Positions 58,288 to 64,000 of a stretch of DNA of 64,000 nucleotides are shown in pieces (position 1 is the first letter of the stretch; each line of letters opens with the position of its first letter). Source of the stretch: Pseudoalteromonas sp. H105. GTDB taxonomy: Bacteria; Pseudomonadota; Gammaproteobacteria; Enterobacterales; Alteromonadaceae. The stretch covers positions 372,001 to 436,000 of the forward strand of contig NZ_LOFH01000001.1 of the NCBI RefSeq assembly GCF_001469215.1, read 5' to 3'. The translations under genes were made by a program, and so were the position numbers. Under the pieces are notes generated by a model. The model was not told the DNA's origin, searched no databases, and saw nothing but the letters and a program-made list of their open reading frames with translations.

Positions 58288-60033
58288 ATGGATCAAACAA
58301 CATCGCAAATTTACAAGCGTTTGCTATCTTACGTAGGTAATTATAAAAGCATAGCAATTCTAGCTGTTATAGGCATGATAGGTTATTCAGCCATGGATGC
58401 GTTGTTTATTCAATTGATGAAACCGTTTATCGATCAGGGTTTAAATGAACGTAATAACGATGTACTAAAATATGCACCGTTTGTCGTGATAGCGTTAGTT
58501 ATTGGTCGCGGATTTTTTAACTATATGTCTTCTTATTGCCTAAGTTATGTAGGTTCACAAGTTGTACGTTCATTACGACAGCAATTATTTGAGCATATCC
58601 TGCATTTACCAGTTTCTTTTCATGATAAAAATTCCACAGGTGATTTAATATCTAAAATTACTTTTGATACTGAGCAAGTACAACAGGCTATTACAAAAGC
58701 TATGCTAATCGTGGTAAGGGAAGGCGCTTTTGTGGTGTTTTTACTTACCGTAATGTTCTACACCAGTTGGAAGTTGTCTTTAATATTTTTGATCATCATT
58801 CCATTAGTAGCCGTTATTGTCAGCATCGTGTCAAAACGATTTCGTCATATATCCAAAAATATTCAGTCAGCAATGGGGCAAGTGACACGAAGTTCTGAAC
58901 AAATGCTCAGCGGTCATAAAGTAATACATGGCTTTGGCGGCCAAAAGCAGGAAATAGATCAGTTTGCTACTATTAATAATCACAACCGCCAGCAGCGTAT
59001 TAAAATGGATGCGACAAAGGCGTTGAGTGTTTCTGTGATTCAAATATTAGCAGCCAGTGCTATGGCGGTTATTCTGTTTGTTGTATCAATGCCATCGATG
59101 ATAGACACCATTAGTTCTGGTGATTTTGTTGTACTTATTTCATCGATGATGATGTTGTTACGCCCGTTAAAGCAGCTTGCGAACGTTAATAGCGATTTAC
59201 AACGCGGTATCTCTGCTGCACAAAGTATTTTTTTAGTGCTAGATGAAGAGGTTGAAAAAGATACCGGCACAATAAGCGTTGATAAAGTAAAAGGGTTAAT
59301 CGAAGTTAAAAATGTAACCTTTAATTACCCAACAAAAGAAGAGCCAGTCTTACGCGATTTATCACTTACCATTAAAGCCGGAGAAAGCATTGCGTTAGTC
59401 GGTCGTTCAGGATCGGGCAAGTCTACTATCTCCAATTTATTACCACGCTATTACGATTTACAAGCTCCTAGCGAAATCTTATTAGACGGCGTTGCACTGA
59501 GTGAATATAAACTTGCTGACTTACGACGACAGTTTGCCTTGGTATCACAGCAAGTCGTGTTATTTAACGATACAATTGCTAATAATATTAGTTATGGCAT
59601 TACACGTACGTTAAGTGACGATGAGCTGTTAGCTGTCGCTAAACAAGCCCATGTATGGGAGTTTGTAAAAGATTTACCAGATGGTCTAAATACCATGGTG
59701 GGTGAAAACGGGGTGATGCTCTCAGGTGGGCAACGCCAACGTATTGCTATTGCACGTGCAATCTTAAAAGATGCACCTATTTTGATTTTAGATGAAGCTA
59801 CATCAGCTCTTGATACGGAGTCTGAAAAGCTGATTCAACAAGCGCTCGATCAATTAATGAAAGATAAAACATCCATTGTTATTGCACATCGACTTTCGAC
59901 AATCGAAAAAAGCGACCGTATTTACGTAATAGATAATGGTCAAGTTATTGAAAGTGGCGATCATCAGGCACTGCTTAAAAATGACGGCACTTATGCTGCT
60001 TTATGCAAAATGCAGTTTGGTGAGCAAGGGTGA
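58288..60033 (+). CDS. msbA: Lipid A export ATP-binding/permease
   Basis: 581 residues (E. coli 582) from ATG 58288, which follows AGAGAG; longer readings overlap comEC and lack support. Six membrane helices, Walker A GRSGSGKST, signature LSGGQRQR, Walker B ILILDEATSALD and the H-loop IAHRLSTI. Flips lipid A-core to the outer leaflet of the inner membrane. Overlaps lpxK by four bases. Confidence 0.96.
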   Translation: MDQTTSQIYKRLLSYVGNYKSIAILAVIGMIGYSAMDALFIQLMKPFIDQGLNERNNDVLKYAPFVVIALVIGRGFFNYMSSYCLSYVGSQVVRSLRQQLFEHILHLPVSFHDKNSTGDLISKITFDTEQVQQAITKAMLIVVREGAFVVFLLTVMFYTSWKLSLIFLIIIPLVAVIVSIVSKRFRHISKNIQSAMGQVTRSSEQMLSGHKVIHGFGGQKQEIDQFATINNHNRQQRIKMDATKALSVSVIQILAASAMAVILFVVSMPSMIDTISSGDFVVLISSMMMLLRPLKQLANVNSDLQRGISAAQSIFLVLDEEVEKDTGTISVDKVKGLIEVKNVTFNYPTKEEPVLRDLSLTIKAGESIALVGRSGSGKSTISNLLPRYYDLQAPSEILLDGVALSEYKLADLRRQFALVSQQVVLFNDTIANNISYGITRTLSDDELLAVAKQAHVWEFVKDLPDGLNTMVGENGVMLSGGQRQRIAIARAILKDAPILILDEATSALDTESEKLIQQALDQLMKDKTSIVIAHRLSTIEKSDRIYVIDNGQVIESGDHQALLKNDGTYAALCKMQFGEQG

Positions 60034-61010
60034 ACAAGATAGAACAAAGCTGGTATAAAAACTTTAGCTTTTTAACCTTAGTACTTCTGCCATTGAGCGG
60101 GCTTTTTTGGTTTATTTCAACGTTACGTAGTGTGTGCTATAAACTAGGCCTGTTTGAGCAATTTAAATGCGATGTGCCGGTTATTGTGGTAGGTAATATT
60201 AGTGTGGGCGGTAATGGCAAAACACCGTTTGTTATTTGGCTTACTCAATATTTACAACAACACGATTTAAAGGTTGCCGTTATTAGCCGTGGCTATGGTG
60301 GTACTTCTGAGGTTTACCCCTTATTTGTTGATAGCTCAATTACCACCGCGCAAGCAGGGGATGAACCTGTACTTATTCAGCGCCGATTAGGTTGCCCTGT
60401 TGTTGTAGGCCCAGATAGAAAAGCCAACATAAAGCTTTTAAATACAAACTACGATTTAGATGTCATTATCTCAGATGATGGCATGCAGCATTATAAAATG
60501 GGTCGCGACATAGAGTGCTGCATAGTGGACAGCGAGCGCCGCTTTGGCAATGGTTTTTTGATGCCAGCAGGCCCACTACGAGAAACTACAAAGCGTTTAA
60601 AATCAGTTGATTTAGTAGTAGAAAACGGAGGTGCTGATAACTTTAATTATCAATTACAGGCATCTACCTTATTAAATGTGGCTACTGGTGAGAAAACGGA
60701 AGCTCTACTAGATAGCGGTCATGCAGTAAGTGCAATTGGTAATCCTGCACGGTTTGAGAAGACACTGCAAAACTCAGGTGTTAAGTTACTTTCTACGGCG
60801 CATTATCGCGATCATTATGCTTATACCCCCGCTGATTTTGAAAAATATAACGATGAAATTGTCATTATGACAGAGAAAGATGCGGTAAAATGCCGCGCTT
60901 TTGCTAAACCTAATTGGTACTTTTTACCTGTTGATGCTAAGCCATCAACCGCGGTAATTAATAAACTCAATCTATTACTCAAAGAAAAAGGGATCCTCAA
61001 TGGCCTTTGA
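60030..61010 (+). CDS. lpxK: Tetraacyldisaccharide 4'-kinase
   Basis: 326 residues (E. coli 328). P-loop [15 protein letters not shown], catalytic [12 protein letters not shown] and [11 protein letters not shown]. One N-terminal membrane helix anchors it. Adds the 4'-phosphate of lipid A. GTG start coupled to msbA; overlaps ycaR by 11 bp. Confidence 0.96.
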   Translation: MNKIEQSWYKNFSFLTLVLLPLSGLFWFISTLRSVCYKLGLFEQFKCDVPVIVVGNISVGGNGKTPFVIWLTQYLQQHDLKVAVISRGYGGTSEVYPLFVDSSITTAQAGDEPVLIQRRLGCPVVVGPDRKANIKLLNTNYDLDVIISDDGMQHYKMGRDIECCIVDSERRFGNGFLMPAGPLRETTKRLKSVDLVVENGGADNFNYQLQASTLLNVATGEKTEALLDSGHAVSAIGNPARFEKTLQNSGVKLLSTAHYRDHYAYTPADFEKYNDEIVIMTEKDAVKCRAFAKPNWYFLPVDAKPSTAVINKLNLLLKEKGILNGL

Positions 61011-61197
61011 TACAAAACTACTTGAAATTATCGCCTGCCCAGTATGCAAGGGTAAATTACGCTTTGACAAAGAAAATAACGAATTAATAAGCACGGCAGC
61101 AAAGTTAGCCTACCCAGTTGTTGATGACATTCCTGTGTTGCTTGAAAACGAAGCAAGAGAGTTAAGCCAAGAAGAGGTAGAAAAGTGGAATTCGTAG
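61000..61197 (+). CDS. ycaR: YcaR/Trm112-like protein
   Basis: 65 residues. CPVCKGKL zinc-knuckle remnant (one Cys pair) and [20 protein letters not shown], typical of UPF0434/YcaR. Always found between lpxK and kdsB; function unsettled. Overlaps both neighbours. Confidence 0.9.
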   Translation: MAFDTKLLEIIACPVCKGKLRFDKENNELISTAAKLAYPVVDDIPVLLENEARELSQEEVEKWNS

Positions 61198-61958
61198 TCG
61201 TTATTCCTGCACGCTACGCATCGACACGATTGCCAGGTAAACCGCTTGCCGATATTTGTGGTAAGCCGATGATTCAGCATGTGTATGAAAAAGCCCTTGC
61301 TTCTGGCGCAAGTAAGGTTGTTATTGCAACCGATCATAAAAAAGTGTTCGAGGTAGTCAATACCTTTACTACTGATGTACTGATGACACGTGAAGATCAT
61401 CAGTCAGGCACAGAGCGCTTAGCAGAAGTAATGGATTTACTTAACCTCAGCGATGACACTATTGTTGTCAATGTGCAAGGTGATGAACCACTACTAGCTA
61501 GCGAAAATGTGAGCCAAGTTGCTGCATTATTGGCTGATTCGGTTGCGCCAATGGCTACTTTGAGTGTTGCAATTGAAGACATTGAAGAAGTATTTAACCC
61601 AAACGCGGTAAAAGTAGTGAGTGATGTTCATAAAAATGCACTTTATTTTTCCCGAGCTAGCATTCCATTTGATCGCGCCAATATGATGGATTCAACCAAT
61701 AATGCTCTCGTAGACAAAACAAACTACCAACGTCATGTTGGTATATATGCTTATCGTGCAGGGTTTATTAAACAATATATTGAACTTAGCCCTTCACCAC
61801 TTGAACAATTAGAGTCTTTAGAACAATTACGTGTGCTTTATCATGGACATCAGATAAAAATTGAGCAAGCACTAGTTACACCTCATGCAGGTGTTGATAG
61901 CCCTGAAGATTTAGCGCGGGTAGTGCATTATTTAAAAAGTAATTCGTTGAGTGAATAA
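61185..61958 (+). CDS. kdsB: CMP-KDO synthetase
   Basis: 257 residues. Starts [21 protein letters not shown] (nucleotide-binding loop), with [10 protein letters not shown] metal site and [11 protein letters not shown]. Activates KDO with CTP for the LPS inner core. Overlaps ycaR by 13 bp. Last of the msbA-lpxK-ycaR-kdsB lipid A/KDO cluster. Confidence 0.96.
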   Translation: MEFVVVIPARYASTRLPGKPLADICGKPMIQHVYEKALASGASKVVIATDHKKVFEVVNTFTTDVLMTREDHQSGTERLAEVMDLLNLSDDTIVVNVQGDEPLLASENVSQVAALLADSVAPMATLSVAIEDIEEVFNPNAVKVVSDVHKNALYFSRASIPFDRANMMDSTNNALVDKTNYQRHVGIYAYRAGFIKQYIELSPSPLEQLESLEQLRVLYHGHQIKIEQALVTPHAGVDSPEDLARVVHYLKSNSLSE

Positions 61959-62625
61959 GCAGTTAACTTTAACAGTTATTGCTGAGCATAAAGATTTTTA
62001 TGTTATTGAAAAGCCGGCAGGGCTTAACTTCCACAGTGAAGAGAGGCCAGGTTTTGTGGTTTTAGCTGAGCTACAATTGAATGAAAAATTGTTTGCCGTT
62101 CATCGACTAGATAAAGTCACCTCTGGGTTAATTATATTAGCGCGAAGCAGCCAAGCTGCAGCCCAGTTTACTCGGCTTTTTACTGCGCATAAGATTGATA
62201 AATTTTATTTGGCTTTATCAGACGCTAAGCCAAAGAAAAAACAAGGCTGGGTAAAAGGGGACATGGCTAAGTCTCGTAGAAGTAGCTTTAAGCTTTTAAA
62301 AACTCATACTAACCCAGCAATTACACGGTTTTATTCGTTCAGTGTCGCTGCTAATTTGCGCGGATATATTTTAAAGCCGTACTCAGGTAAAACACATCAA
62401 TTGCGCGTTGCATTAAAAAGCATTGCCGCCCCGATTTTAGGTGATGTGCTTTATGGTGGCACTGAATGCCAGCGTACTTATTTGCATGCTTACGCACTGT
62501 GCTTTACCTGGCAAAGTGAGCGATTTGAGTTTATTTGCAAACCAAATTGCGACACCCTTTATGGGCAATTAATTAAACATGATAACTTTCTCACATGGCA
62601 ACAGCCATGGAACTTGGATTGGTAA
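61951..62625 (+). CDS. RluA-family pseudouridine synthase
   Basis: 224 residues, GTG start overlapping kdsB. Catalytic Asp in [14 protein letters not shown], then [17 protein letters not shown] and [17 protein letters not shown]. Lacks an S4 domain. Resembles the short Rlu subfamily (TIGR01621-like); its RNA target is unknown. The tcdA ATG follows directly after its stop. Confidence 0.87.
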   Translation: MNKQLTLTVIAEHKDFYVIEKPAGLNFHSEERPGFVVLAELQLNEKLFAVHRLDKVTSGLIILARSSQAAAQFTRLFTAHKIDKFYLALSDAKPKKKQGWVKGDMAKSRRSSFKLLKTHTNPAITRFYSFSVAANLRGYILKPYSGKTHQLRVALKSIAAPILGDVLYGGTECQRTYLHAYALCFTWQSERFEFICKPNCDTLYGQLIKHDNFLTWQQPWNLDW

Positions 62626-63426
62626 ATGACAGACTCCGTAACAGATATTCGTTTTGGTGGAATAAAGCGCTTATATGGTCACCAGCAATTTGCTTGGCTT
62701 CAAGATGCACACTTTTGTGTTATTGGCATTGGTGGCGTAGGCAGTTGGGCTGCAGAAGCATTAGCACGAACAGGGGTTGGTAAACTCACGCTCATTGATC
62801 TTGACGATATATGCGCGACCAACGTAAACCGCCAAATTCATGCGCTAACAGGCACTGTAGGTGAAGCTAAAGTTGATGCAATGAAAGCGCGTTGTCAGCT
62901 TATTAACCCTGAATGTGACATTGATGTCATCGATGATTTTATCACTGTGGATAATATTCGCGAATATATTCAAGGTTTTGATTATGTCATTGATTGTATT
63001 GATGCAGTAAAAGAAAAAGCAGCGCTGATTGCCCATTGTAAGCGCAATAAACTGCCTATTATTACAACGGGTGGCGCAGGTGGGCAAACGGATCCGAGTC
63101 AAATAACATTTGGTGATGTTGCAAAATCAACTCAAGATCCACTACTTGCGAAAGTTCGCTATATTTTGCGCAAACAGTACAACTTTAGTAGTAACCCTAA
63201 GCGTAAATTTAATATTGACTGTGTTTATTCCACAGAGCAGTTAGTCTATCCAGGTTCAGATGGTAGTGTGTGCCATGCAAAGCAAAACGCAGATGGCTCT
63301 ATGAATATGGATTGTAATAATGGTTTTGGCTCAGTGACTATGATCACAGGCAGTTTTGGCTTTTTTGTAGCAGCCAAAGCAGTACGTAAATATTTAGATA
63401 AAAAACAACGGTTAGCTAAAGCTTAA
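62626..63426 (+). CDS. tcdA: tRNA threonylcarbamoyladenosine dehydratase
   Basis: 266 residues, E1-like (ThiF/MoeB fold) protein. ATP-binding GIGGVGSWAAEALARTGVG, and TLIDLDDICATNVNRQIHA, with the later Cys-containing YSTEQLVYPG segment. Converts t6A37 of tRNA to cyclic ct6A, with CsdA-CsdE as sulfur partners. The csd genes lie just downstream on the other strand. Confidence 0.95.
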   Translation: MTDSVTDIRFGGIKRLYGHQQFAWLQDAHFCVIGIGGVGSWAAEALARTGVGKLTLIDLDDICATNVNRQIHALTGTVGEAKVDAMKARCQLINPECDIDVIDDFITVDNIREYIQGFDYVIDCIDAVKEKAALIAHCKRNKLPIITTGGAGGQTDPSQITFGDVAKSTQDPLLAKVRYILRKQYNFSSNPKRKFNIDCVYSTEQLVYPGSDGSVCHAKQNADGSMNMDCNNGFGSVTMITGSFGFFVAAKAVRKYLDKKQRLAKA

Positions 63427-63839
63427 AGCGACTTTTGTTCAGCCATTGCTTGAATACGTTCGACAATGGCTTTGATACCATTTCCTCGTGAAGGGCTTAA
63501 GTGGCTTATTAAACCCAGCTTTTGAAACTCTTCAAATGCATTTATGGCTAACACTTGACTCGGGGTTAAGCCATTATATAAAGATAATATAAGTGCAAGC
63601 AGGCCTTTTACTATACGTGTATCTGAATCCCCAATAATAACCAAACAGTTTTCTTGCAGATCAAACTCTAAATACAGCCAAACTTTACTTTCACAACCAG
63701 GTACAAGTGCATCTGGTGTTTTTAAAACCTCGGGCATTGTCGGTAATTGTTTACCAAGTAGCATGATTTCACGGTATTTTTGCTGCCAAGCAGGGGAATT
63801 ATTTAGCGTGTAAGCGAGTTCTTTAAACGTTTTATTCAT
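63423..63839 (-). CDS. csdE: SufE-family sulfur acceptor (CsdE-like)
   Basis: 138 residues. Catalytic Cys in VPGCESKVWL (near residue 49), flanked by LLGKQLPTMPEVLKTPDALV and the conserved SDTRIVKGLLALIL and LSPSRGNGIKAIVERI. Accepts persulfide from a cysteine desulfurase. Convergent with tcdA; the two stops share the bases TTAA. Assigned CsdE rather than SufE from context. Confidence 0.88.
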   Translation of the reverse strand: MNKTFKELAYTLNNSPAWQQKYREIMLLGKQLPTMPEVLKTPDALVPGCESKVWLYLEFDLQENCLVIIGDSDTRIVKGLLALILSLYNGLTPSQVLAINAFEEFQKLGLISHLSPSRGNGIKAIVERIQAMAEQKSL

Positions 63840-63852
63840 TGCTTATCTACTT

Positions 63853-64000
63853 TTAATCTAATAAAGCGATGCATTCGTGCAGAGCATTAATGAAAATATC
63901 TATATCTTGGTGAGTATTATAAAAACAAAAGCTCGCTCGTACACTGCCGTTGATACCTAAATGTGCCATTAAAGGTTGGGTACAATGATGGCCGCTTCGA
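63853..64000 (-). CDS. csdA: Cysteine desulfurase, C-terminal end (partial)
   Basis: Only the last 48 residues lie in the window, open at the right edge. RSGHHCTQPLM holds the catalytic Cys loop of group II (SufS/CsdA) desulfurases, then GSVRASFCFYNTHQDIDIFI as in the family. Ends 13 bp before csdE, giving a csdA-csdE operon. Confidence 0.88.
   Translation of the reverse strand, partial: RSGHHCTQPLMAHLGINGSVRASFCFYNTHQDIDIFINALHECIALLD

Overview
The window is a stretch of a gammaproteobacterial chromosome. Gene content, protein sequences and low GC point to an Alteromonadales marine bacterium, most likely Pseudoalteromonas; the genus is an inference from recalled protein and gene-order similarity, with no search run. 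Almost everything is core housekeeping. Both ends are cut inside genes: a TonB-dependent receptor on the left and a cysteine desulfurase on the right.

Layout. 1-2600: zinc-type TonB receptor with His-Asp repeats, divergent from a YaeQ-like gene, with two Zur-box-like sites between. 2685-6650: nrdA-nrdB-yfaE (aerobic ribonucleotide reductase) with paired NrdR boxes and a DnaA box upstream. 6822-8209: ubiG-gph. 8398-18658: gyrA, serC-aroA, cmk-rpsA-ihfB-lapA-lapB-pyrF. 18659-23650: accessory island holding a retron (msr-msd RNA, reverse transcriptase, PtuA-like ATPase, HNH protein) followed by an IS256-family element. 23674-30088: cvfB-like and DEAD-box genes, trhO, an unrecognised gene, glnS. 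30218-35124: fur, fldA-ybfE-DUF2788-ybfF, seqA-pgm, an order close to that of E. coli. 35455-40552: astE-like gene and the branched-chain 2-oxoacid dehydrogenase operon under a LiuR-type palindrome. 40717-46446: secreted M28 peptidase, hybrid histidine kinase, DUF3010, EEP-family protein. 46605-50022: thrS-infC-rpmI-rplT with RNA control elements. 50183-55359: LytS/LytR-type pair, pykA and gnd. 55473-64000: DUF2062, comEC, msbA-lpxK-ycaR-kdsB, a pseudouridine synthase, tcdA, csdE and csdA.

The most interesting system is the retron at about 18800-22267. The RNA can be read from sequence: a1/a2 arms pairing 12 of 13 positions, a branch-G AGC motif directly after a1, two msr hairpins and a perfect 23-bp msd hairpin. 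Three genes follow with 4-bp stop/start overlaps. The architecture matches type I-A (Ec78/Eco7-like) anti-phage retrons; the msd sequence may be new.

Other notable items are RNA or DNA control sites: a thrS leader with two tRNA-Thr anticodon-arm mimics, an ATT start for infC, a candidate L20 pseudoknot, leader hairpins on rpsA, and two copies of a small terminal-inverted-repeat element, each lying between a stop codon and the gene's terminator. No rRNA, tRNA or CRISPR array was seen.
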